Shown here piece after piece: positions 45,544 through 53,894 of a stretch of DNA of 64,000 nucleotides. The notes under the pieces were generated by a model. The model did not search any database and was not told where the DNA came from. It saw nothing but the letters and a program-made list of their open reading frames with translations. Position 1 is the first letter of the stretch, and the number at the start of each line of letters is the position of its first letter. Source of the DNA: Paenibacillus endophyticus (GTDB taxonomy: Bacteria; Bacillota; Bacilli; Paenibacillales; Paenibacillaceae); contig NZ_JACHXW010000001.1 in assembly GCF_014192395.1 (NCBI RefSeq), positions 62,001 through 126,000 on the forward strand, written 5' to 3'. Made by a program: the position numbers and the translations under genes.

Positions 45544-45571
45544 AGGTGCCTACTTGTGAAGATAGGCACCT
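45544..45571 (-). other. hairpin after the lasso precursor gene
   Basis: AGGTGCCTA pairs perfectly with TAGGCACCT around a 10-base loop, between the precursor stop and the kinase start. No T run follows on the minus strand, so it is more likely an RNA-stabilising or partial-stop structure that would leave precursor mRNA in excess over downstream mRNA. Confidence 0.5.
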
Positions 45572-45605
45572 GTATTCTAAGTATGGAAAGCGGTTGGATA
45601 TGAAA

Positions 45606-45743
45606 CTAGCTGAAGTTAATAATTTCAGTTGGATCGGGTTGAACCGCATCTGGTGTCGCGAGCCCTGGTCCAGCCATCGTCATATTGACATTAAGCACTT
45701 CCAAAGCAGGTTGTTGCCACGCTTTTTTCACTTGGTTTTGCAT
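45606..45743 (-). CDS. lasso peptide precursor, paeninodin-like
   Basis: 45 residues with a strong ribosome site (GGGAGGTGA, 5-6 bases before ATG). The leader (residues 1-23) has the usual YxxP-like region as WQQPALEVL and ends MTM, with the conserved threonine at position -2. The core (24-45, 22 residues) begins AGPGLATPD: Ala1 and Asp9 would form a nine-residue macrolactam ring. The tail is AVQPDPTEIINFS and ends in Ser22, the kinase target. Paeninodin has the same AGPG start, TPDA around Asp9, QPDP in the loop and a terminal serine, but differs in the rest of the tail. Too short to be noticed by length alone. Confidence 0.93.
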   Translation of the reverse strand: MQNQVKKAWQQPALEVLNVNMTMAGPGLATPDAVQPDPTEIINFS

Positions 45744-45758
45744 AGAAATCACCTCCCT

Positions 45759-47696
45759 TCAAGCTTGTTTTTTAATAAATCTACGAAAAATGAGACTGCG
45801 CATTAATATTCGGAAATTGGTCTCAAAGACGTTTTCCGGCCGCGGATTTTTTTCGATAGCGGCTAAAGCGCGTTTCAGCTCTTTAATATTAAGGTACTCC
45901 GAAACGATAGGATCGCTTACGACATGCTTCAGCTCATCGATTAGAATATCCCAGGAGGGAAGCATTCGGTGTAGACCGTCCGCACCTTGTATGCCGCGTA
46001 CCTTTTGGTTTAATCTAATATCTTCCGGCAAATAGTTTTTGGTAGAACGCCGTACGAGTGAACGATCAAAACCGTTTTGTACGAATTGCTCCTCGGGTAC
46101 GGATAAACAGAAACGTATGACGCGTAAGTCATTCGTTGCATCGCGTTCCCACACCGAATAGCGAAGCGATTGCTTGCAGCCGACGGTACCTGTAATATTC
46201 CAGTAATAGAGCATTTCGAACTGTTTTTTGCGTACCTCGTATACGTCTTGGAAAGGATTTCCCCAGAAATCATAGCCATGCTGCTGAAGCCGCTCATAAA
46301 CATTCGTTTTTCGCGCAAATTCCGGATTAATCAGGTCTGGAAGTTCGGGCTCGTTGTTGGTAAACATGAGCTTTGCCATCTTTGGAAAAGCCTTTTTTCC
46401 GACGATTGGCAGGATGCGCGATTGCTTGACGCCTAGCTCTTTGCTGTAAAGGCGGGACTCTTTGGCGAACTGAATCAACTTCAGCTTGCGCAGCAGGCTT
46501 GCTTGATAATCGAGGGCTGGCCCCCAAGAGATCGTCCAGTTGCCGCGGCTGCCCGTAAGAAGGACACCGAGGTTCTGGACATGCGCTTGCTGATAAATCC
46601 CTTTGACCCAATAGGAATTCTCGTAAAACTTATAGGGCGTTTCCATGATTTCAAGCCATTCATCAATTTCAGTAAAAGGGTTTTTATCAGGAAAATTCAA
46701 ATATTGTTCATTGATGTTGCCCACATGATTGACAGTGGATTGAATATTGAAGCGTTCATTCGCGATCCGGCTCTTAGGTGTCCAATCATGGAAGTCCTCA
46801 AGGGGAACGTAGCTGAACGTATGCAATTTTTTGTTCTGCTCGCGCAGCGCTTTGGCAGCGAAGCTTACGACAGAGCCGGAATCGAGTCCGCCGCTTAAGT
46901 TAGCCCCCACCTGGCGATGTGTACGAAGCCGCGATGAGACGGCGGTTTGAAATACATCTCGGAAAGCTTCTTCATATTCTTCATTCGATTTAAGCTTGAG
47001 CTTGCGTTCGCTAACCAAGGTGGAATATCTCGAAAACTTTAGCTCGCCATTGCAAACCGTGAAGGAATGCGAAGGCGGAACCTGGCCTATGTTTTTGTAC
47101 ACGGTAGTGAATAGATCAACGGCTTCTGTCGTAATCGGAATTGCAAGAAATTCGGACATCCACTGCTCGTTGAGCTGCTTGTCTATCCCAGGGATGGACA
47201 ATAACGGCTGAATAACGGTCGAGAAAGCGAAGAGGTTCCTCGTCTTTGCGTAATACAAGGTGCGGCTGCCGGAGAAGTCTCTCGCTCCAAACCATGTGCG
47301 ATTATGCTCATCCCAGATGACGAAAGCGAAATCGCCAATCAAGTGCTTCGGAACCTCTCTGCCCCACTTCTGATAGGAAAGGAGAATTAAAGCGCTATCT
47401 GTCATATCCTTGCGGTCAAATGTACTTACTTGAAGCTTTTCAAAAAGCTCAGGGCGATTGTCGATGATGGCATCGGCAGTAATGGCAAGACAGCTTGAAG
47501 AATCATAATAGGGCATTGTTTCGCCTACGGATTCAGGAGTAATCCATTGTGCATGGCAACCGAGAAATACACTCTCAGCATACCAAGCGTCGATATGATC
47601 GGCAGGAAATTGCTGCAGCTGCTCCAGCATATGCATGCCAAGCTGTGGAGCTATAGGTTCATGATTGAGATGGCTGATACCGACGATGGCGCTCAT
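45759..47696 (-). CDS. lasso cyclase (asparagine synthetase-like, C protein)
   Basis: 645 residues, start preceded by AGGAGG. An N-terminal Ntn-type domain begins MSAIVGI, lacking the Cys2 needed for glutaminase action, as is usual for lasso cyclases. The ATP-pyrophosphatase motif SGGLDS is at about residue 265. It should adenylate Asp9 of the core and close the isopeptide bond to Ala1. It is the first gene of the operon, ahead of the precursor, 15 bases away. Confidence 0.92.
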   Translation of the reverse strand: MSAIVGISHLNHEPIAPQLGMHMLEQLQQFPADHIDAWYAESVFLGCHAQWITPESVGETMPYYDSSSCLAITADAIIDNRPELFEKLQVSTFDRKDMTDSALILLSYQKWGREVPKHLIGDFAFVIWDEHNRTWFGARDFSGSRTLYYAKTRNLFAFSTVIQPLLSIPGIDKQLNEQWMSEFLAIPITTEAVDLFTTVYKNIGQVPPSHSFTVCNGELKFSRYSTLVSERKLKLKSNEEYEEAFRDVFQTAVSSRLRTHRQVGANLSGGLDSGSVVSFAAKALREQNKKLHTFSYVPLEDFHDWTPKSRIANERFNIQSTVNHVGNINEQYLNFPDKNPFTEIDEWLEIMETPYKFYENSYWVKGIYQQAHVQNLGVLLTGSRGNWTISWGPALDYQASLLRKLKLIQFAKESRLYSKELGVKQSRILPIVGKKAFPKMAKLMFTNNEPELPDLINPEFARKTNVYERLQQHGYDFWGNPFQDVYEVRKKQFEMLYYWNITGTVGCKQSLRYSVWERDATNDLRVIRFCLSVPEEQFVQNGFDRSLVRRSTKNYLPEDIRLNQKVRGIQGADGLHRMLPSWDILIDELKHVVSDPIVSEYLNIKELKRALAAIEKNPRPENVFETNFRILMRSLIFRRFIKKQA

Positions 47697-47756
47697 TGTT
47701 TCCTCCTGTCACTTGTCAAGCAAAAACGGATAAATCCTTATTCTAATGAAAGGAAT

Positions 47757-47772
47757 GTTCTTATTTAAGAAC
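47757..47772 (-). promoter_or_regulatory. SinR-type operator in the lasso operon leader
   Basis: GTTCTTATTTAAGAAC, a near-perfect palindrome about 60 bases upstream of the cyclase start and 114 bases from the promoter-proximal site; suited to looping or a roadblock. Confidence 0.7.
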
Positions 47773-47870
47773 ATTGCCGTCAGTTTCAAATAAAGCTTAT
47801 TAACAAAGAGAATAACATCTAACATGCATTCTCTAATTGAGTAAGACCGGTTCGTTTTCTTTTCGTTTTT

Positions 47871-47924
47871 GTTCTTTATAAAGAACTTGTGCTTAGGTTA
47901 CCATCTCTGCTGATTCGTTGTCAA
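47871..47924 (-). promoter_or_regulatory. lasso operon promoter with perfect SinR-type operator
   Basis: On the minus strand TTGACA (47924-47919) is followed after 18 bases by TAACCT (47900-47895). The perfect palindrome GTTCTTTATAAAGAAC (47871-47886) begins just after the predicted start site, the same geometry as at the second EPS block. It is identical to the 16-mer at 12666. A half site GTTCG is at 47850. Confidence 0.78.
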
Positions 47925-47957
47925 CAAGTTAATTTATAAAGTGTATTTTTTTGTAGA

Positions 47958-48857
47958 ATGGGAGTGGATGTATACAATAAGAAGCGGTGCTGTTTGTTGG
48001 AGCATGCTGTTGCCTTGAAGTTGAGATTGGTTAATGACTTGCATATACTAGATCATAAGGTTGTGCCATGTTCGGTGAAAAGGGGGGGGAGTTTTCTGAT
48101 TTATTTCGCACTGCTAGCAGTTGTTGCTATCCTATATTTATTTTTTATATTTCCAACGCAATGGTTAAAGCTTGAGACGGTCAAACAGCCTATCGGCATA
48201 AACAAAACGATCTTGCAAATCAGTGATCTTCACTTCGATAGATTGCGCGTTCCGGCAATCCGTATTAAGAAGGTCATTAAGGAGAGCAATCCTGACTATA
48301 TTTTTTTAACGGGGGATTTCACCTATAAGGAGCGATACCTATCCTATGCAGCCCACTATTTCAAAATGTTTGCGGATTGCGGCGTTCCTATATATGCCGT
48401 ATTAGGAAACCATGATTATGAGCTTCCCCAATTGCACAAGCTGCTTCGGTTGTTTGATCATTATGGGATTAAGCTGCTCCGAAATGAATCGGTGTCCGTA
48501 GGGAATTTCCAATTAGTCGGAATCGATGATTACGGTACGGGACACAGTAAAATCAACAAATCATTTCAGGACGTAAACGACTCGAAGCCAATCGTCATCA
48601 TTACCCATGATCCTAATGTCGTACTAAAGCTCAAGCGCCCATACGCTTATTTAATGGCAGGCCACTTGCATGGAAAGCAGCTGAATGTGCCATTCTTTTT
48701 CACGTTTAAACCTAAAGGCCCGCTTTCCGCGAAAGGGATATACAAAGGGCTCCATTCGGATGAGAACGGCTTCTATTATATATCCAAGGGAATCGGGCAA
48801 GCGGGTGTCAATGCACGCTTTATGGTTCGAAGCGAAATTACGCTGCACCAGCTATAA
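47958..48857 (+). CDS. metallophosphoesterase, YkuE/YpbG-like
   Basis: Calcineurin-like phosphoesterase with one membrane helix and then ISDLHFD, LTGDFT, LGNHDYE, ITHDPN and GHLHGKQ, the five metal-binding blocks. The domain faces outside and may act on lipids or teichoic precursors. The start is uncertain: this ATG has no ribosome site, and the first 38 residues look non-native. A GTG at about 48076, just before a G8 run, would put the start directly before the helix. Divergent from the lasso operon. Confidence 0.85.
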   Translation: MGVDVYNKKRCCLLEHAVALKLRLVNDLHILDHKVVPCSVKRGGSFLIYFALLAVVAILYLFFIFPTQWLKLETVKQPIGINKTILQISDLHFDRLRVPAIRIKKVIKESNPDYIFLTGDFTYKERYLSYAAHYFKMFADCGVPIYAVLGNHDYELPQLHKLLRLFDHYGIKLLRNESVSVGNFQLVGIDDYGTGHSKINKSFQDVNDSKPIVIITHDPNVVLKLKRPYAYLMAGHLHGKQLNVPFFFTFKPKGPLSAKGIYKGLHSDENGFYYISKGIGQAGVNARFMVRSEITLHQL

Positions 48858-48889
48858 TACATAAACAAAGCGCAGGGCATGAAAATAGA

Positions 48890-49780
48890 TCAGTCAGACT
48901 GGCTTCGCCTTGCCTTCCGATAAGCAGCTGGAGGAAGGCCCTTAGCCTCCGTAAAGGTTCTTGTGAAATAATGGACAGACGAGAAGCCGCAGCTTTCTGC
49001 GATGGTTTTAATCGGTGTGGCGGTCTCGGACAGCAGTTGCTCGGCGGCCCGAATTCGCTCATGCCGGACAAGAATAGAAAATGATTCATGCACGCTTTGG
49101 GAAAATAGCCGGGACAAATGCCGCTCCGAGATGTTTATATAGCCGGCAACCTCCGCTAAGCTCAGTTGAGCCCCTAAATTATCACGTATATACAGCTTGG
49201 CACGGCTAATCAGCATGGCGGCGTTGGAAGCAGGCAATAGGGTTTCGGGGTTGCCTTTTTTTCCGCCGACAACCGACTGGAAGCTAATGATTAGCGAATG
49301 AGCGAGCTGCTGCATGATCGAAATCGGAATAGCAAAGCAATCATCGCTTGGAATAAGCAAGGAATGCCAAATATGAGAAGTAGGAGAATGCTGCTGCATG
49401 TCAATCCAGATGGGACCGCTGCTCAGCGTTTGATTGAAATAGTCGTATTCATCTTGCTTGGACAACTTCTTGTCGAGCTCGAACGCAACATATAATAAGT
49501 CCAATTGATCGACATCCCGAATCTGGTGCAGGACATCCGGCCTTGAGCAGAAAAAAACGCCTTCCCGCAAGTCATATTCCACATGGTTTTCTTCATAAAC
49601 GCCAGTTCCCCCAGCAACGTAGCAAACCTCGTAAAAGGAATGCTTATGCCTAGTATTCACTATTAAGCTTTGAACCGCTCCCCAATAATAAACATGTATC
49701 GTTAAGCTCTCACCTTGCAGCAACCGTGCATAACGGTTTAAGCGTTCCTCGCTTTTAGCCCAGGCATACATCTGTAGCAT
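48890..49780 (-). CDS. AraC-family regulator with cupin sensor domain
   Basis: 296 residues: N-terminal cupin (HKHSFYEVCYVAGGTGVY, RPDVLHQI) and a C-terminal pair of HTHs (LSLAEVAGYINISERHLSRLF, IKTIAESCGFSSVHYFTRTF). It typically senses a sugar-like ligand. It is divergent from the PhyH gene across 116 bases that contain the inverted repeat TTTGTC-A-GACAAA (49815-49827), so it probably controls that gene. Confidence 0.92.
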   Translation of the reverse strand: MLQMYAWAKSEERLNRYARLLQGESLTIHVYYWGAVQSLIVNTRHKHSFYEVCYVAGGTGVYEENHVEYDLREGVFFCSRPDVLHQIRDVDQLDLLYVAFELDKKLSKQDEYDYFNQTLSSGPIWIDMQQHSPTSHIWHSLLIPSDDCFAIPISIMQQLAHSLIISFQSVVGGKKGNPETLLPASNAAMLISRAKLYIRDNLGAQLSLAEVAGYINISERHLSRLFSQSVHESFSILVRHERIRAAEQLLSETATPIKTIAESCGFSSVHYFTRTFTEAKGLPPAAYRKARRSQSD

Positions 49781-49896
49781 CAGCTCCTATGGCGTAATTG
49801 TGCAAATAGTAGTCTTTGTCAGACAAATACGTTTTCCTTATGTACTGTCTATAATCAAAGTATGTTCAAACTAATTATAGATTAAGGAGAATGAGG

Positions 49897-50670
49897 ATGT
49901 CCGTCAATGATAATGCGCAATTTTATAAAGAAAATGGGTATTTGCTGGCGCGAGGTGTCTATAATGAAAGCGAAGTTCAAGAAATGAGAGCTGCGGTCGA
50001 GCAGATCGTTAAGCGGGCAGCATTGGCGCAAGCGGATGACAATCATGCCTGGCAGGGTGATTTCTTGCCGCCGGAGCAGTTGAAGAAGCTTGTGCTGAAA
50101 GGGTTCCATGATGTGCATTATCATGATGCGGCTTTCACGAGAGCGGCGATTCATCCACGGATGGTAGAGGTATTAAATGACCTTATCGGTCCGAATGTTC
50201 AACTGCATCATTCCAAAATGCTCGTTAAGCCTCCAGCTAACGGTGCTGCGTTCCCTATGCATCAGGATTATCCGTATTTCCCGCATGCCAATCATTCCAT
50301 GCTGGCTGCCAGCGTCCATTTGGATGATGCGGATGAAGAGAATGGCTGCTTGGCTGTCGTGCCAGGCTCGCATTTGCAGGGACCGCTGCCGCATGTTGGG
50401 AAATACTACCTCAATCATAAGGAGCATCCGATTTCCTCGGGTAAGCTTTGCCCGGCCAAAGCGGGCGATGTGCTGTTTTTCAACTATTTGACCATCCATG
50501 GCTCGGATGTGAATCGCAGCGAGAGAACACGCAGAAATATTTTGTTCCAATATCGTGATGCCGACGATAAGCCAACCGAGCAGGTGCATTTTGACTGGGG
50601 CATGGGGCTGATGGTAAGCGGCGAAAATCGGGATTTCCTGAACGTAAAACCAAGCTTCGAGTTGAAATAG
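49897..50670 (+). CDS. phytanoyl-CoA dioxygenase (PhyH) family protein
   Basis: 257 residues from the second ATG, 6 bases after AAGGAGA; the first ATG abuts the ribosome site. Fe(II)/2-oxoglutarate fold: the metal motif HQDYP...H (MHQDYPYFPHANH), SVHLDDADEENGCLAVVPGSH and a later HGSDVNRS. It hydroxylates a small substrate; the divergent AraC regulator suggests a catabolic role, often on sugars or compatible solutes. Confidence 0.9.
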   Translation: MSVNDNAQFYKENGYLLARGVYNESEVQEMRAAVEQIVKRAALAQADDNHAWQGDFLPPEQLKKLVLKGFHDVHYHDAAFTRAAIHPRMVEVLNDLIGPNVQLHHSKMLVKPPANGAAFPMHQDYPYFPHANHSMLAASVHLDDADEENGCLAVVPGSHLQGPLPHVGKYYLNHKEHPISSGKLCPAKAGDVLFFNYLTIHGSDVNRSERTRRNILFQYRDADDKPTEQVHFDWGMGLMVSGENRDFLNVKPSFELK

Positions 50671-50833
50671 GCATTTGCAGACAATAACTCGTAGGAAGCG
50701 CGTAACAACAAACTGCCCATATTAACGTTGACAAAATGAAAGGCAGTTGGTAATATTTGAATATAACCAAGTAATTCTATGCGATATTATGCATTTGGTT
50801 TAATGATGATCTCATATGCTTTCATACGACCGT

Positions 50834-50876
50834 TAAAACGGAGGTGTCCTTTTCTAAAGGATAACCTCCGTTTTTT
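50834..50876 (+). terminator. terminator after the PhyH gene
   Basis: AAAACGGAGGT/ACCTCCGTTTTTT stem with inner CCTT/AAGG. Confidence 0.85.
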
Positions 50877-50900
50877 ATTCAGAATGGAGGAGTGGTAAAT

Positions 50901-51692
50901 ATGGCGGAGAAAACGATCGTGTCAGAAGTTTTTGAGATTAGGCTTAGCGAGCAGCTCCTTTTGCGGGGGAAGGTAAAGACGCTTGAGGGCGAGGGAGCGA
51001 GGCCTGTCGTTATTGTCGGGCATGGCTATAGAGGTTTTCAGGATTGGGCATTCTGGCCGGAAGTAACGGACCAGCTGGCTGAGAGTGGGTTCTATACCAT
51101 AAGCTTTGATTTCTCTCGAATTACGGCAAAGGAAGCCGGAGGCGATGAGGCCGTCATCGCAAAAGCGAGCACGGTCTCGCAGGAGCTTGCGGATCTGGAT
51201 GTTATCCTTCAGCACGTGAAACAGAAGCTGCTGCCGCATAGCGAACGGGCTGATTCTAAACGAGTTGCACTGATCGGCCATAGCAGAGCGGGCAGCAGCA
51301 GTTTAATTCTAGCAGCCGAGCAGCCAGCGGATGTGCAGGCTGTCGTCGTTTGGAATGGAGGAGCGGCACCTTCCGGTGCTGCAGCAGAACAGCAGGCAAC
51401 GCTGCTTCAGCAGACGGTGGCGGAAGACGCGGAAGCCAATAAAGCTCGCTTTAACGTACTGGAGCATTTCGGATCATTGAAGCAACCGGTGCTGCTGGTG
51501 CAAGGAAGCAGCGATAATGAACGGCTTCTAGCGGTTAATAAGCAGCTTAAGGAAGCAAATCCAGAGCAAACCTTCGTTTCCATTGAAGGCGCTGATCATG
51601 TGTTCGGTGTACGGCATCCTTATGAAGGCACGACGCTATATTTGTCAGAAGCATTGCAAGCTACTTTGAGCTTTCTAGACAAAGTTTATTAA
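50901..51692 (+). CDS. alpha/beta hydrolase
   Basis: 263 residues from the ATG 10 bases after GGAGG. VIVGHGYRGFQDW holds the oxyanion region, LIGHSRAGSS the nucleophile serine (GHSRAG, the G-x-S-x-G elbow) and GADHVFGVRHP the catalytic histidine. Resembles dienelactone-hydrolase or peptidase-S9-like esterases. Substrate unknown; monocistronic between two terminators. Confidence 0.88.
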   Translation: MAEKTIVSEVFEIRLSEQLLLRGKVKTLEGEGARPVVIVGHGYRGFQDWAFWPEVTDQLAESGFYTISFDFSRITAKEAGGDEAVIAKASTVSQELADLDVILQHVKQKLLPHSERADSKRVALIGHSRAGSSSLILAAEQPADVQAVVVWNGGAAPSGAAAEQQATLLQQTVAEDAEANKARFNVLEHFGSLKQPVLLVQGSSDNERLLAVNKQLKEANPEQTFVSIEGADHVFGVRHPYEGTTLYLSEALQATLSFLDKVY

Positions 51693-51710
51693 TTGCTTAA
51701 TAGGTTAACA

Positions 51711-51754
51711 AAAGACGCCGCACAACCGGTTCGTTTCGGTTGTACGGCGTCTCT
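51711..51754 (+). terminator. terminator-like hairpin after the hydrolase gene
   Basis: AAAGACGCCG-ACAACCG pairs with CGGTTGT-CGGCGTCT; very stable, but only a short T run follows. Confidence 0.7.
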
Positions 51755-51823
51755 TGCTGTCTCTAGGCAAGCAACGATAGTTGAAGGGCGATTTGGGTGT
51801 TGCAGCTTTGCAGAAAATTCATA

Positions 51824-51853
51824 TTGACACAAAGGAAATGGTGGTGATATATT
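51824..51853 (+). promoter_or_regulatory. sigma-A promoter of the symporter gene
   Basis: TTGACA, 18 bases, TATATT, about 107 bases before the start codon. Confidence 0.6.
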
Positions 51854-51960
51854 GTTTTGAGTAAAGCGCAGTAACCTTATCGGAATTATATTTAATTAAT
51901 TTCAAAGTTAATTAGTGCGTTGCTTGATAGAAAATAGACAGAAGGGAAGATTGTCGCATT

Positions 51961-53316
51961 ATGGAAAATAATTTATTAACGGCGCTTGAAAACAACTGGA
52001 TTACGCTGCTCGTTTCAGCGGTGCTTCTTGGCGGGCTTTACTTTCTAGCTAAGAAACGTGTCGGTTTCGGTACGAGGGTTCTAGTCGCGCTTGGGCTTGG
52101 ATTGGTTGCGGGCATTCTATTCAACAATTTTGAATTGGAAACGGAAGGCGTAGGCACGATTGGATCGATCTACATTAACCTTATCCGAATGATCGTTATC
52201 CCGCTCGTGTTTGTTCTTGTCATCAACAGCATTATCTCGATAACAAACATTGAGTTTTTACGCAAGCTGAGTGTGAAGACAATTGCTTGGTTTTTAGCTA
52301 CGACAGGCGTAGCGACGATTATCGGGCTGCTCGTTGCATCTGCTATTAATCCAGGAGCTGGATTTGAACTAACGACTCCTGAAAACTTCGAAGCTCGTGA
52401 AGTACCGAGTTTTTTCAAAGTGATACTGGATCAAGTTCCATCCAATCCAATTAGCGACGCGGCTGAAGGGAAAGTTGTGCCTATTCTCATATTCGCCCTT
52501 TTCATCGCGGTTGCGATTGTCAAGGTAGGAGCCAAAAACCCGGATTCCGTTCAGCCTTTCAAAGCTTTTATTCAATCCGCAACGGTTATTTTGCATCAGG
52601 TCGTTAAATTTGTACTTCGCTTTACGCCATATGGCGTGTACGCTCTGATTGCGGTTATGGCAGCCAAATACGGCTGGGAAACGCTCGAGCCGCTGGCTAT
52701 GCTGATTGCTGTAAGCTATATCGCTCTTATTCTTCATTTCATATTCGTATTTGGCGGCTTGGTGACGTTTGTTGCAAAGGTTAATCCGCTGAAGTTTTTC
52801 AGAAAAGCATATCCGACGATTGCAGTTGCGTTTACGACGCGGAGCAGCTTTGCAACGCTGCCAATCAACTTGGAAGTAATGACGAAACGCCTGCGCATAT
52901 CGCCGAAGATTGCGAGCTTTGTGGCTCCGCTTGGGGCAACAATGAATTTTAACGGCTGCGGCGGCGTGTGGCCGGCGGTTGTGTCCGTTTTCGTAGCTCA
53001 GGTTTACGGCGTGGCACTTACTGCAACCGATTATGTTCTTATCGTAGTTGTTAGCGTCATATCTTCAATCGGCGTTGCGGGCGTTCCTGGTCCGGCATCC
53101 ATTTCGACAACGGTTGTTTTGACGGCAGTTGGTCTCCCGCTTGAAGGGATCGCGCTTGTAGTAGCCGTGGAATCTCTTATCGACATGGGACGTACAGCGG
53201 TTAATGCAACCGGTACGACTGTAACCGCATTGCTTGTTGCGGATTCCGAAGGAGAATTTGATCGCGAAGCGTTCAATCGTGGAGACGAGGACGACTTGGA
53301 GCTTAATCCAGCTTAA
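51961..53316 (+). CDS. amino acid/dicarboxylate:cation symporter (TcyP-like)
   Basis: 451 residues of the DAACS family with eight helices and two re-entrant hairpins. The signature TTRSSFATLPINLE (hairpin 1), GATMNFNGCGGVWPA (helix 7, where glutamate carriers have NMDGT) and GVPGPASIST (hairpin 2) are visible. The NFNGCGG variant and length resemble the L-cystine carrier TcyP of B. subtilis, so cystine is the likely substrate. The Gly-rich, Asp-poor site argues against dicarboxylates. Confidence 0.85.
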   Translation: MENNLLTALENNWITLLVSAVLLGGLYFLAKKRVGFGTRVLVALGLGLVAGILFNNFELETEGVGTIGSIYINLIRMIVIPLVFVLVINSIISITNIEFLRKLSVKTIAWFLATTGVATIIGLLVASAINPGAGFELTTPENFEAREVPSFFKVILDQVPSNPISDAAEGKVVPILIFALFIAVAIVKVGAKNPDSVQPFKAFIQSATVILHQVVKFVLRFTPYGVYALIAVMAAKYGWETLEPLAMLIAVSYIALILHFIFVFGGLVTFVAKVNPLKFFRKAYPTIAVAFTTRSSFATLPINLEVMTKRLRISPKIASFVAPLGATMNFNGCGGVWPAVVSVFVAQVYGVALTATDYVLIVVVSVISSIGVAGVPGPASISTTVVLTAVGLPLEGIALVVAVESLIDMGRTAVNATGTTVTALLVADSEGEFDREAFNRGDEDDLELNPA

Positions 53317-53332
53317 TGTTAGGATCGATTAA

Positions 53333-53366
53333 ACCGCTGCCAGCATGTGCTGGCAGCGGTTTTTTA
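53333..53366 (+). terminator. terminator of the symporter gene
   Basis: Perfect 13-bp stem ACCGCTGCCAGCA/TGCTGGCAGCGGT followed by TTTTT. Confidence 0.92.
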
Positions 53367-53466
53367 AAATATAGGAAAGTATATGATTTCGCCAACTTTC
53401 TCTATATTTCTACGCGAAACGTAAGCTTAGCCGCCAGAGGATGGCTTCAGCCGTTTACGCTTGTCT
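53364..53466 (+). repeat. dispersed two-hairpin repeat, copy B
   Basis: Begins TTTAAAATATAGGAAAGTA like copy A (12558) and shares TGATTTCGCCAAC and CTTTCTCTATATTTCTA almost base for base. The second hairpin (CGTAA...TTACG, inner AGCC/GGCT) is diverged in sequence but kept in structure, which hints at selection on folding. Directly follows a terminator, as copy A does. Confidence 0.65.
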
Positions 53467-53564
53467 CTTTTATTAGTCCAAGCGTAGTATACAGGAAGGA
53501 GCCCGAATTGAAAAAAAGCCCCAGCCAAGCACGCTTGAAGCGTGTGGGCAGGGACGATGTGCAA

Positions 53565-53843
53565 TTATGGTTCGTCGTGCACTTCGGGAAAGGAATGGTC
53601 GTATTCGTCTTCACCGGGATAATCTCGCGGCATTCCGTCGTGCAGGGCTCTATTCTCGTAGTTAAAACGGTTTGGTGGCCTTTGGTCTATTCGCCAAGGC
53701 GTGCTTTTGCCCAGCGATTCCATGAGTAGGTCAGAGCCATACGGGCCATCCGGAAATTCCTCCGGAATCAGGTCGTTGCGCTGCGATTCTACCGTCGAAA
53801 CATCGGTATACGGCTGGCGATTTTCTTTCATAAATCGATCCAT
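53565..53843 (-). CDS. hypothetical acidic protein
   Basis: 92 residues from the ATG 7 bases after GGAGGAG. Rich in Asp, Glu, Pro and Arg (for example PDGPYGSDLLMESLGK, DQRPPNRFNYENRALHD), with no helix long enough for a membrane and no signal. Probably cytosolic and partly disordered. I recognise no domain; 50 bases downstream of the DUF3055 gene on the same strand. Confidence 0.7.
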   Translation of the reverse strand: MDRFMKENRQPYTDVSTVESQRNDLIPEEFPDGPYGSDLLMESLGKSTPWRIDQRPPNRFNYENRALHDGMPRDYPGEDEYDHSFPEVHDEP

Positions 53844-53894
53844 CAGCAGACTCCTCCCAAAACGGTATGTTATTACCATTTCAGTGTACCCTGA

